A stretch of DNA of 64,000 nt from NCBI GenBank assembly GCA_903876665.1, contig CAIRAY010000124.1, positions 42,303-106,302 of the forward strand, written 5' to 3'. Of the stretch, positions 27,150 through 34,553 are shown piece by piece. The notes under the pieces were generated by a model that was not told the DNA's origin, did no database searches, and was given only the letters and a program-made list of their open reading frames with translations. This DNA is from an uncultured Fibrobacterota bacterium (GTDB lineage: Bacteria > Fibrobacterota > Fibrobacteria > Fibrobacterales > Fibrobacteraceae). Position numbers and translations under genes: made by a program. Within the stretch, counting starts at the first letter, position 1. Each line of letters begins with the position of its first letter.

Positions 27150-27923
27150 AGTGGTGAGTTGCGTGCAGACCTGATTTTCCTCTGCCCAGTTTTGGACTCG
27201 GAATCCGAGGTGGAAATTGCCATCGTGTTGGAGCATAAATCACACCGCGACAACCGGGCCAAAGAGCAGCTGTTGCACGAGTGGTTGCATTTGCGGCAGA
27301 AGCGCCGCCGCATCCCCATTGTGCCTGTGATATTTTATCACGGAGCGAGGCTGTGGCAGCCCATGAGCTTCCAGGACGAGGTTTCGAAACTTCCGCAGGC
27401 CGTGATTGCGCTTCAGCCACACATGCCCGTGGTATTTGTGGATCTGTGTCGCCAAAAAGATGAAATTCTGTCGAATCCTACCCTGGATGGAATGAGTCGA
27501 CTGGCATTGTACCTCCTCAAAAAATGCCCGTTGGCCCTGCTCCGAGTAGAAGTCCTGCATGGTCTGTTGGAAAACGCGTCAAAGTCTGGGACTTCCGCGC
27601 AATTGGGGGAAAGTTGGAAATATTTATCAGGACGTGGTGGACTGGATCTCCCCACCTACGAAAATCTCGCCACAGCATTCGTCGAGGAACCCATCATGCG
27701 CACCAAATCAACTCTGGAACAAATGTATGACAAGGCCTTGGGAGAGGGCTTGGAACAAGGCTTGGAACAAGGATACGCCCTTCGTGATATCGAACATGTT
27801 GAGAGCATGCTTGCCAAGGGATTTGGATGGGAGCAAATTGAATCCATTCTGAAGGTTTCCGAAGCAATGTATTTGGATCTGAAAAAGAAGCTATCTCCAA
27901 GCACCACCCCATATACGGGGTAG
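27150..27923 (+). pseudogene. N-terminally truncated Rpn-family nuclease/putative transposase
   Basis: About 254 residues can be read from the TTG at 27159; an in-frame stop lies at 27147. The sequence begins at RADLIFLCP, already inside the PD-(D/E)XK fold. It keeps IAIVLEHKSHRD, which holds the E-x-K part of the active site, and IVPVIFYHGARLW, a hallmark of the Rpn/YhgA family. The usual first 50-60 residues are absent. The C-terminus has the GEGLEQGLEQG repeats and SMLAKGFGWEQIESIL ending shared with the remnant at 3056-3618. A working truncated protein cannot be excluded, but loss of the N-terminus makes a pseudogene more likely. Confidence 0.7.
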
Positions 27924-27936
27924 TCACTTTGATAAT

Positions 27937-27968
27937 GGAACCCCCGCCTGGCTGGGTTCTGTTTTTTT
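27937..27968 (+). terminator. intrinsic terminator after the Rpn gene
   Basis: GAACCC at 27938-27943 pairs with GGGTTC at 27954-27959, and a run of seven Ts follows at 27962-27968. It insulates the sulfur cluster that begins 126 bp further on. Confidence 0.7.
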
Positions 27969-28074
27969 GTGATAGTCATAAATTTCTAGATAGGATTTCC
28001 CTGCCCAACCTTCCACTTTTTGGAAATATCACTACCTACTTCCAAATTTGTATTGTAGTTTCTCATCATGAACA

Positions 28075-28092
28075 GTTTAGAGAATGCTAAAC
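28075..28092. promoter_or_regulatory. inverted repeat directly before the ArsR start codon, candidate operator
   Basis: GTTTAG-AGAATG-CTAAAC is a perfect six-base inverted repeat ending one base before the ATG at 28094. It occupies the place where a ribosome site would be, and no Shine-Dalgarno sequence is visible. ArsR-family repressors commonly bind such imperfect palindromes near their own start, so autoregulation is plausible but not shown. Confidence 0.5.
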
Positions 28093-28093
28093 A

Positions 28094-28456
28094 ATGAAGA
28101 AACTCCAATCAACCGTCAGTGGCATGATTGTGCCCCAGGAGGCTGTGCTCATTTCCGAACTTTTGGGAGTTTTGCAGCACCCCATTCGCCTCATGATGGT
28201 GTGCGAATTGCTTGAGCGGGAGATGTTTGCAGGCGACCTGACGGAGTGTTTCGGCACTACCAAGGGGAACATTTCCCAGCACTTGACTTTGCTCCTCCGT
28301 CACGAAATTATTAGTCGCGAGCGTCAGGGTAAAAATAATGTGTACCGCATCGCCGACCCGCGCGTTGAGACCCTCCTTCGCGTCCTTAAAAGCAACTTTT
28401 GCCCAAACGGACCTTCAAAACCTTCTTCAACCCAAACCAAACGATCCAAGGAATAA
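28094..28456 (+). CDS. ArsR-family repressor, SqrR/BigR-like persulfide sensor candidate
   Basis: 120 residues with a winged helix-turn-helix of the ArsR/SmtB type: residues 26-40 (VLQHPIRLMMVCELL), the recognition helix TKGNISQHLTLLLRHEI, and a wing with RQGKNNVYRIADPR. Cysteines are at 37, 52 and 103. Cys37 in alpha2 and Cys103 in the last helix (NFC) sit where SqrR/BigR/YgaV carry the two cysteines that form a tetrasulfide with persulfide, and the 66-residue spacing equals that of Rhodobacter SqrR (Cys41/Cys107, from memory). It is the first gene of the sulfur cluster, 3 bp before tusA. Persulfide sensing is inference from cysteine position and context. Confidence 0.82.
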   Translation: MKKLQSTVSGMIVPQEAVLISELLGVLQHPIRLMMVCELLEREMFAGDLTECFGTTKGNISQHLTLLLRHEIISRERQGKNNVYRIADPRVETLLRVLKSNFCPNGPSKPSSTQTKRSKE

Positions 28457-28459
28457 TTT

Positions 28460-28708
28460 ATGGCGAACCTCAGTGAAATTATCTCAGCAAACAAAGTCGA
28501 CGCCCGTGCCATGGCTTGTCCAGGGCCCCTGCTCGAAGCCAAAAAAGCCATCGGAAGCGTGGCCATTGGGCAAGTTCTCGAAATTTTGTCCGGCGACAAG
28601 GGCAGTCGCGAAGATATTCCAGCCTGGTGTAAAAAAATTGGGCATGAGTACTTGGGCGTCCTCGAGCGCGATGGTTGTGATAGTTTGTTTGTAACGCGCA
28701 AAAAGTAA
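28460..28708 (+). CDS. TusA-family sulfur carrier
   Basis: 82 residues. The conserved cysteine is Cys20 in MACPGPLLEAKKA, the signature of TusA/SirA/YeeD proteins, which carry sulfur as a protein persulfide between enzymes. The remaining pattern (IGQVLEILSGDKGSREDIPAWCKKIGHEYLG) also fits. It lies between the ArsR regulator and the MvhD-like gene with gaps of 3 and 10 bp. In this setting it is more likely a carrier for dissimilatory or persulfide metabolism than for tRNA thiolation, since no tusBCDE or mnmA is nearby. Confidence 0.9.
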   Translation: MANLSEIISANKVDARAMACPGPLLEAKKAIGSVAIGQVLEILSGDKGSREDIPAWCKKIGHEYLGVLERDGCDSLFVTRKK

Positions 28709-28718
28709 CGGAGACAAG

Positions 28719-29129
28719 ATGAGTACTGTTGAATCCCCCGACACAAATGCACCAAAAATTCTGATTATCACCACCATCGCTTCCAGTTATACTGGGGCGA
28801 ATACCGTGGGGCAGGCCCGGGCGCAATACGCACCCAACACCTACATCATGCGTGTCCCAGATCCCGTGATGTTCCCGGAAGATTTTTATTTGCGTTGCTT
28901 TGAAAAGGGATTCAGCGGAATCATCATCATGTCGAGCGGAAGTGACTGCCCATACGAAGGGGCCTACGGACGTCTTTCCGCAAGGGTCGGGCGTGTGTAC
29001 CTGACCATGAGGGAGAAGGGGATTCCTACCAACCGTTTGAAATTGACCACCGTCTGCACCGTCTGCAAGCACGCCTTCCTCAAAGAGATTGATGACATGC
29101 AGAAAGTCGTGCGGGAGCAAGCAGCATGA
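28719..29129 (+). CDS. MvhD-like (hydrogenase iron-sulfur subunit family) protein lacking most cluster ligands
   Basis: 136 residues, with GGAGA before the ATG. The fold pattern matches the MvhD/FrhD family, which normally binds a [2Fe-2S] cluster and passes electrons between hydrogenase and HdrA: an N-terminal strand, YAPNTYIMRVPDP, FEKGFSGIIIMSSGSDCPYEG, and REKGIPTNRLKL. In usual members the first motif has a CxxC, the second a CTG/CSG and the third GC. Here these read IASS, PDP and SS, leaving only Cys77 of that set. Extra cysteines are Cys60 and a CTVC pair at 113-116. It overlaps the next gene by 4 bp. It may have traded its cluster for a thiol role; that is inference. Confidence 0.72.
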   Translation: MSTVESPDTNAPKILIITTIASSYTGANTVGQARAQYAPNTYIMRVPDPVMFPEDFYLRCFEKGFSGIIIMSSGSDCPYEGAYGRLSARVGRVYLTMREKGIPTNRLKLTTVCTVCKHAFLKEIDDMQKVVREQAA

Positions 29130-30406
29130 AATATGATACCCTCGTAATCGGTGCCGGAATTGCCGGTTTGCAGGCCGCTCTTGACCTTGCCGAACAAGGT
29201 CGCCAAGTTGTCTTGGTCGAAAAGAATCCGAGCATTGGCGGGCGCATGATCAGCCTGAGCAAGGTCTATCCCACTTTGGATTGCGCCAGCTGCATCACGA
29301 CTCCGCGCATGGCTTCGGTCGCCCATCATCCCAATATTACCACACTGACGTACACCGAAGTGAAGCAGGTGATCGCACAGCCCGATGGCACTTACCATGC
29401 ACACATCTCCAAGAAACCTCGCTTCATCGAGGAAGATAAATGTATTGGATGCAAGCGCTGCGAAGAAGTCTGCCCGGTCTATATCCGCGATGACTTTGAA
29501 CATAATCTGGGGGCCAAAAAAGCCATATCCATTCCGTTTACCAACGCCATTCCTCAGTTCCCTGTCCTGACCCCGGACCAGTGTACCTGGTGCGGTGCCT
29601 GCGCAAACGCTTGCCCGGTGGACTGCATTGATTATCTGCAGGAACCTCGCGATATTTTTGTCGAAGTCGGCGCGGTGCTGGTCGCCACAGGTTTTGAGCT
29701 CACTCCTTTCAACGCCAAGCCACAATACGGTGGAGGTGTTCTACCCAATGTGATTACCTCCTTGCAAGGAGAGCGATTGCTTGCTCCGCACGGGCCTTTT
29801 GGCCGGGTGTTGCGTCCTTCCGATGGCAAGGTTCCCGACTCGATCGCTTTTGTGCAGTGCGCCGGTTCGCGCGATGCTTCCCTGGGTGTGCCTTATTGTA
29901 GCCGTGTGTGTTGTATGTATGCGATTAAGCAGGCGATGTTGCTTTCGGGTTCTTTACCCACCGCCGATATCACCATTTATTACATGGATATCCGGGCCTT
30001 CGGAAAAGGTTACGAAGCCTTCTACCAGAACGCTAAAGCCATGGGAATCAATTTTGTGAAAGCCAAAGTGGGCCGAATTCGCGCCGGGGAAGATGGCAAT
30101 GTCTTTTTGCGGATCGAACGGCAGGAGGAATCTTCTCAGCCCGAGGAGATGAATCATGATCTGGTGATTCTATCTTTAGGAATGAAGCCCCAGTGGAATC
30201 CCAAGACGCTCGCTTGGGATATGGAGACAGACCTGGACGGTTTTGTGAAATCTCCTGATGCACCCATGGACCCAGCGACTACCACCTGCGCGGGTGTATA
30301 CGCCTGTGGCACTGCAACCGGTCCCAAAGATATTGTCGACACCATCATTGAGGCCGGAAATGCGGCCATGGTGGTGGGCAACCACCTTGCACGAGGTAAC
30401 GCATGA
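29126..30406 (+). CDS. HdrA/QmoA-type flavin iron-sulfur oxidoreductase subunit
   Basis: 426 residues. The N-terminus is an FAD-binding Rossmann motif (VIGAGIAGLQAALDLAEQG, about residues 7-25), followed by the HdrA signature YPTLDCASCITTPRM and VAHHPNITTLTYTEV. Two [4Fe-4S] motifs, CIGCKRCEEVCP (106-117) and CTWCGACANACP (153-164), are inserted after the first FAD segment. CSRVCCMYAIKQA and AYACGTATGPKD-type ends are also family features. It matches QmoA of the quinone-interacting membrane oxidoreductase, or a short HdrA. It overlaps both neighbours by 4 bp, so the unit is translationally coupled. Confidence 0.85.
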   Translation: MKYDTLVIGAGIAGLQAALDLAEQGRQVVLVEKNPSIGGRMISLSKVYPTLDCASCITTPRMASVAHHPNITTLTYTEVKQVIAQPDGTYHAHISKKPRFIEEDKCIGCKRCEEVCPVYIRDDFEHNLGAKKAISIPFTNAIPQFPVLTPDQCTWCGACANACPVDCIDYLQEPRDIFVEVGAVLVATGFELTPFNAKPQYGGGVLPNVITSLQGERLLAPHGPFGRVLRPSDGKVPDSIAFVQCAGSRDASLGVPYCSRVCCMYAIKQAMLLSGSLPTADITIYYMDIRAFGKGYEAFYQNAKAMGINFVKAKVGRIRAGEDGNVFLRIERQEESSQPEEMNHDLVILSLGMKPQWNPKTLAWDMETDLDGFVKSPDAPMDPATTTCAGVYACGTATGPKDIVDTIIEAGNAAMVVGNHLARGNA

Positions 30407-32145
30407 GCAACCTGGAACCTAATGAGCCCCATGTCGGAGTGTACATCTGCCATTGTGGTGGAAACATTAGCGATGTGATCGATGTCAAGCGGGTCGCCAC
30501 AGAGCTGGGGCTGCATCCCAATGTGGTGATCTCCCGTGAATTCCCTTTTATGTGTTCTGATGCCGGGCAGAAACTGGTGATTGAAGATATCCGGAGTGGG
30601 AAAATCAACCGGGTCGTCATTGCGGCCTGTTCGCCCATGTTGCATGAGCTGACCTTCCGCAAAACTTTGCAACGCGCTGCCCTCAATCCCTTCCTCTATG
30701 AGCATGTGAACATTCGCGAACAGGCGAGCTGGGTGCACAAAGGGGATCACGAAGGGGCCACGCAAAAAGCCATTCGCCTTGCCCGTGCGGGAGTGGAAAA
30801 AATTCTCCTGCAAGACGAGCTGGAAGAGATCCAGGCCAAAGCCACCAAGCATGTCCTAGTCATCGGTGGTGGCCCAGCAGGACTCAAGGCCGCCCTCAAT
30901 ATGGCTGCGCGAAATTTGCGAGTAACGCTGGTAGAAAAAAGTTCCCGTCTGGGTGGACATTTGCATGAATTGGATACTCTTTATCCTTCTGGTGAATCCG
31001 CGTCCGCATTGTTGGCGAAGTTGCTTGCGCAGGTGAATGAATCTCCGCTAATTACCGTGGTGGTAGGAACCACGGTCACTGCCTGGGACGGCTTTGTGGG
31101 CAATTTTACCGCGACGCTCTCCAGTGGTGCAACGGTAAATGCAGGCGCAGTGATTATGGCCACCGGCTATGACCATGTGATTCCCGCAGGGGGCGAGTAC
31201 AATTACGGTGGTGATCCGCGCGTAACCACTCTTCCCAAATTGATTGAGCATTTGAAAACTTCGGCAGGCAAACCGCTGGTATGGAATGGCGTACCGGTTA
31301 AATCGGTGGCCTTCATTCATTGCGTGGGCAGTCGCCAAACCGAAGGCGTGCATGCGCCTCAGGCGGATGGCAAGGTCAACGATTACTGCAGTCGTGTTTG
31401 TTGCACCGCAGCGCTCCACTCCATCAATGTTCTCAAAGCCCGCCAGCCCGATTTGGATATCTATGATCTTTATCGCGACATCCGTACATACGGTCGCGGG
31501 CACGAAGCCATTTATGAACAAGCTTCCAAGAATGGTGTGTTGTTTTTTCGCTTCACCGAAGATGCCCAACCCGAAATCCGCGAACACACCGTGGTGGTCA
31601 AGGATATCTTGACCTGGGGTGAGGAAGTGGAGATTCCCGCTGACCTGGTGGTGCTGGTGACCGGTATCAAGCAGGGTGCCGTTGGGGAGCTCATTGATAT
31701 GATGAAGCTTCCGGTTTCGAGTGACCGATTCTTGCAAGAGGCTCATCCCAAATTGCGTCCGGTGGAAGTCGCCAATAATGGATTCTTTTTGGCAGGAAAC
31801 TGCCAGGCTCCCATGGATCTGGTGGAAAGCTCCGCAGCCGCTGGTGCTGCCGCCTCCAAGATTGCCGCGCTTCTTTCCAAGGACTACATTCCCCTCGACC
31901 CTTATGTTGCGCGAATCGATTCGGAAAAATGCACAGGCTGTGAAGCCTGCATTCCGGAATGCTCCTATACCGGAGCGTTGTTTATGAACGAAGGCACCAA
32001 AAAGGCCGAAGTGAATGCGGCGCTCTGTAAAGGCTGTGGAGCTTGCGTAGCAGTCTGTGCACCACGTGCATTGGACTTGGCCGGGTGGTCGATCGCCCAA
32101 ATGGAAGCCATGGTGGATGCCATGGTGACGGAGGTACCCGCATGA
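30403..32145 (+). CDS. HdrA/QmoB-type flavin iron-sulfur oxidoreductase subunit
   Basis: 580 residues. The N-terminal domain opens with GVYICHCGGNISDVIDV and has IAACSPMLHELTFRK, both classic for HdrA. The FAD motif VIGGGPAGLKAALNMAARN is near residue 150. CSRVCCTAALHSINVLKARQPD follows, and the C-terminus has two [4Fe-4S] motifs, CTGCEACIPEC and CKGCGACVAVC. Methanogen-type HdrA has this full layout, and QmoB adds a C-terminal MvhD domain. Here that domain is absent and a separate MvhD-like gene lies two genes upstream. Likely role: electron transfer between the soluble flavoproteins and the membrane subunit encoded by 32421-33542. Confidence 0.85.
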   Translation: MSNLEPNEPHVGVYICHCGGNISDVIDVKRVATELGLHPNVVISREFPFMCSDAGQKLVIEDIRSGKINRVVIAACSPMLHELTFRKTLQRAALNPFLYEHVNIREQASWVHKGDHEGATQKAIRLARAGVEKILLQDELEEIQAKATKHVLVIGGGPAGLKAALNMAARNLRVTLVEKSSRLGGHLHELDTLYPSGESASALLAKLLAQVNESPLITVVVGTTVTAWDGFVGNFTATLSSGATVNAGAVIMATGYDHVIPAGGEYNYGGDPRVTTLPKLIEHLKTSAGKPLVWNGVPVKSVAFIHCVGSRQTEGVHAPQADGKVNDYCSRVCCTAALHSINVLKARQPDLDIYDLYRDIRTYGRGHEAIYEQASKNGVLFFRFTEDAQPEIREHTVVVKDILTWGEEVEIPADLVVLVTGIKQGAVGELIDMMKLPVSSDRFLQEAHPKLRPVEVANNGFFLAGNCQAPMDLVESSAAAGAAASKIAALLSKDYIPLDPYVARIDSEKCTGCEACIPECSYTGALFMNEGTKKAEVNAALCKGCGACVAVCAPRALDLAGWSIAQMEAMVDAMVTEVPA

Positions 32146-32414
32146 GTTTGTCTGCAGAAACCAAAGAAAAACTGAAACGTGCCCGCGAACTCCGAGGTGT
32201 GTCTCCGGAGCTCCTCGCGCGACAGAAGGAAAACATCCGCATCCAGAAAGCAATTTTGGAAGGTGCTCTGGAGCCGATTTCGGTTCCCGATCTGGCGCAA
32301 AACACCGGAATCTCCAGTGAAATTGTGTTTTGGCATGTCAATGCACTGCGCAAATACGACAAAATGGTGGACGTCAAAAAGTCCGGCGATTATTGGCTGT
32401 ACAAGAAGAAGTGA
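32142..32414 (+). CDS. small winged-helix protein inside the Hdr/Qmo operon
   Basis: 90 residues from the ATG at 32142, which overlaps the preceding stop by 4 bp (ATGA type). The N-terminal half is a charged helix (AETKEKLKRARELRGVSPE). The second half is a winged helix, with ISVPDLAQNTGISSEIVFWH as helix-turn-helix and KSGDYWLYKKK as the wing. There is no cysteine, so it is not an iron-sulfur protein. It is followed 6 bp later by the QmoC-like gene. Either it is a DNA-binding regulator or it has been recruited as a complex subunit; sequence alone does not decide. Confidence 0.72.
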   Translation: MSLSAETKEKLKRARELRGVSPELLARQKENIRIQKAILEGALEPISVPDLAQNTGISSEIVFWHVNALRKYDKMVDVKKSGDYWLYKKK

Positions 32415-32420
32415 GGCGTC

Positions 32421-33542
32421 ATGGCAATTCAGATCAATCCCAAATTATTACCCGACTTGATGGCCTACGGAGCCGGCGATATTTCGGCCTGTTTCAATTG
32501 CGGAAACTGCACGGCGGTTTGTGCGCTGTCCGAAAGCGGAGCCTCGTTCCCGCGACGTATGATCCGCATGGGCCAGCTGGGCGCAAAAAAGGAACTGTTG
32601 TCCGCAGCGGAGCCTTGGCTGTGCTACGCCTGCGGAGAATGCTCTCAGACCTGTCCGCGCGCGGCCGAACCTGCGGAGTATATGGCGAGCCTGCGTCGCT
32701 TTCAGATTGCCCATTTGGATCCGACCGGAATGGGTCGTTTGTGGTTCAAGGTTCCTGCGTTTGCCCTTTTGGTTTCCTTGGCTCTAATTGGGGTCTTTGG
32801 GGCTTTTATGATTTCCGTCAAGGGAAGCAAAGTTTTTCCCGAGTGGCTGTTCAGCAATATAGTGGCTTACGAGGCGATTCACCATGTGGGAATGATCGTG
32901 GGCGCAGTCCTCGTCGTTTTACTGTTGATGAGTTTTATCACCTTGGTGCGACGTTCCGGTATTTTGCCGCTTCTCAAAGGGCGCAATCCGCTTGGGGCGC
33001 TCCTATGGCTGGGTAAGGAGATGGTCACCATGAAGCGTCATGGGGATTGCGAAGCGAAATCTGTAAAGCCCATTCCAAAACACAAGGATCCACGCTTGAT
33101 CCACCTTGGGATCATGTGGGGTTTCATTGGCCTTGCGATTGCGACGTCTCTAGATTTCCTATTTATTTACTTCTTGGGTTTCACCGTGGTGTGGCCCGCG
33201 CGGATCATTGGTACCATTGGTGGTTTGGCCATGCTAGCCGGAGTGAGTGCCGCCATTTGGCGTCGTGTTGCAGATCCGGAGGCAGGAACGCGTCACACCC
33301 GTTTTGCCGATGGCTGGGTCCTATTTTTCCTCTGGGTCCTTGCGGTCACCGGATTCTGGCTTGAGGTGGTAGTCACCATTCGTGTGCAAAATATTGTTCA
33401 CGACTGGGTGCTGATCCTGCATGCTGCCATGGCCATGGAATTGGTCCTTCTTTTTGGGATGACAAAGATGGCACATGTCATTTACCGTCCATTTATGTTG
33501 TTGAAATACCGACTGGAACAGACAGCTGTGGGGAATGGTTGA
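32421..33542 (+). CDS. QmoC/HdrC-cytochrome b type membrane subunit
   Basis: 373 residues. Residues about 20-95 hold two [4Fe-4S] motifs of the HdrC type, CFNCGNCTAVCALSES and CYACGECSQTCPRAAEP. The rest has about six membrane helices with a NarI-like pattern, including FAMISV-type first helix, IHHVGMIVGAVLVVLLLMSF, IMWGFIGLAIATSLDF and IVHDWVLILHAAMAMELVL; the spaced histidines are candidate heme b ligands. This is the QmoC layout, which joins the soluble flavoproteins to the menaquinone pool. It ends the tightly packed part of the cluster. Confidence 0.87.
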   Translation: MAIQINPKLLPDLMAYGAGDISACFNCGNCTAVCALSESGASFPRRMIRMGQLGAKKELLSAAEPWLCYACGECSQTCPRAAEPAEYMASLRRFQIAHLDPTGMGRLWFKVPAFALLVSLALIGVFGAFMISVKGSKVFPEWLFSNIVAYEAIHHVGMIVGAVLVVLLLMSFITLVRRSGILPLLKGRNPLGALLWLGKEMVTMKRHGDCEAKSVKPIPKHKDPRLIHLGIMWGFIGLAIATSLDFLFIYFLGFTVVWPARIIGTIGGLAMLAGVSAAIWRRVADPEAGTRHTRFADGWVLFFLWVLAVTGFWLEVVVTIRVQNIVHDWVLILHAAMAMELVLLFGMTKMAHVIYRPFMLLKYRLEQTAVGNG

Positions 33543-33555
33543 TTCCCGGTTGTCT

Positions 33556-33623
33556 TGTCATGCCCGGCACGGGCATCACCGTGCATCTTCCAGAGTTTTG
33601 TGATGCTCGTGTCGGGCATGACA
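33556..33623. repeat. compact palindromic element with 24-nt terminal inverted repeats
   Basis: Left arm 33556-33579 and right arm 33600-33623 match as inverted repeats at 22 of 24 positions, separated by 20 bp. The outer end reads TGTCATGCCCG. The element sits between the QmoC-like and DsrE-like genes. It has the same arms as the elements at 48350-48418 and belongs to the dispersed CGGGCATGAC family. Confidence 0.85.
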
Positions 33624-33680
33624 GATTTGTGTCGCATAATTTACGACTATGTATGTAATAGCCAACCCCAAGGAGTCCCT

Positions 33681-34223
33681 ATGAATCTCGAAGAAAAAGT
33701 TGCAGCACTTGAAGCACAGGTCGAACAGCTCATGAACAACGCACCGGAAGACAAACTCAGCATGGTTGTCTTTAGTGGTGACTTGGATCATTTGCTGGCG
33801 GCCATGATCATTGCCACGGGCTCGTCCGCGATGTTTGAGAAAACCCATTTGTTCTTTACTTTTTGGGCGACGGCGGCTTTGCGAGATCCCAAAAAAGTCC
33901 CTCCTCCAAAAAATCTGATCTCGAGAATGTTTGGGATGATGCTCCCCAAGGGGGCTCCGGCGCTCAAGCTGGGGCAGATGAACATGGCTGGCATGGGAAC
34001 GGCGATGATGAAGGGCCTCATGAAGAAGCAAAACATTATGGCTCTCGAAGAATTATTCAAGCGAGCGGCCGATGCGGGTGTGCAAATCTCGGTTTGCGAA
34101 ATGAGCATGAACCTGATGGGAATGAAAAAAGAAGAAATGATCGATTATCCGAACCTCAAACTGGCCGGTGTCGCCTCGTTCCTAGGAGACGCGGGCACAA
34201 GCAAATCGACCCTGTTTATTTAA
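33681..34223 (+). CDS. DsrE/DsrF-like family protein
   Basis: 180 residues from the ATG at 33681, which has an AAGGAG site seven bases upstream; the frame upstream of it lies in the repeat. The first 20 residues form a short coiled coil. The rest matches the large DsrE/DsrF/DrsH-like family (PF13686 type): KLSMVVFSGDLDHLLAAMIIATG, LFFTFWATAALR, and the conserved cysteine motif ISVCEMSMNLMG with Cys139, the only cysteine. DsrE-type proteins pass persulfide sulfur to or from TusA. With tusA at the other end of the cluster this supports a sulfur-relay role. It is separated from the QmoC-like gene by 138 bp that hold a repeat element. Confidence 0.85.
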   Translation: MNLEEKVAALEAQVEQLMNNAPEDKLSMVVFSGDLDHLLAAMIIATGSSAMFEKTHLFFTFWATAALRDPKKVPPPKNLISRMFGMMLPKGAPALKLGQMNMAGMGTAMMKGLMKKQNIMALEELFKRAADAGVQISVCEMSMNLMGMKKEEMIDYPNLKLAGVASFLGDAGTSKSTLFI

Positions 34224-34284
34224 TGGCTTTACGATTGTCCAAAACCATTGGCAAAGAGCATTTTCAAATCATCCCGGAAATCAC

Positions 34285-34451
34285 GTCATCCCGGCTATCC
34301 GTGTCATCTCGGCTATCCGTGTCATCCCCGGCACTCCACACAGTGGACATGTGTCCGTAACGGGCAAGCCCGAACGGTCCCACCGAGGGATCACCGCACC
34401 GTGCCCGCAATGCATTCACCCTGCAACGGTGATGGCCGTTCCGGCCATGAC
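34285..34451. repeat. palindromic element with two 18-bp units and the multi-hairpin core
   Basis: Two 18-bp units (GTCATCCCGGCTATCCGT, and the same with one change) lie at 34285-34302 and 34303-34320. The core at 34321-34395 is nearly identical to 13029-13104 and to the inverse of 51457-51532. The element ends in GATGGCCGTTCCGGCCATGAC at 34431-34451. It fills most of the gap between the DsrE-like gene and rpsU. Confidence 0.85.
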
Positions 34452-34492
34452 AAACACAAAACAACCCCCAATCAAGTCGTTGTTTATTCCCG

Positions 34493-34521
34493 TTGACGAG
34501 CTGATTTCCATTTCCTATACT
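34493..34521 (+). promoter_or_regulatory. sigma70-type promoter of rpsU
   Basis: TTGACG at 34493-34498 and TATACT at 34516-34521 are separated by 17 bp, a near-consensus housekeeping promoter 33 bp upstream of the rpsU start. Confidence 0.75.
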
Positions 34522-34553
34522 TGTCAGGCAAAATTTAAAACCAAAGGATCACT

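Noticed and set aside
31048..32253. 401-residue minus-strand frame
   Set aside because: Antisense shadow of the QmoB-like gene, which has clear FAD and iron-sulfur motifs.
28094..34223. interpretation as a classical sulfate-reduction Qmo operon
   Set aside because: No aprA, aprB, sat, dsrA, dsrB or dsrMKJOP gene is adjacent, and the QmoB-like protein lacks its MvhD domain.
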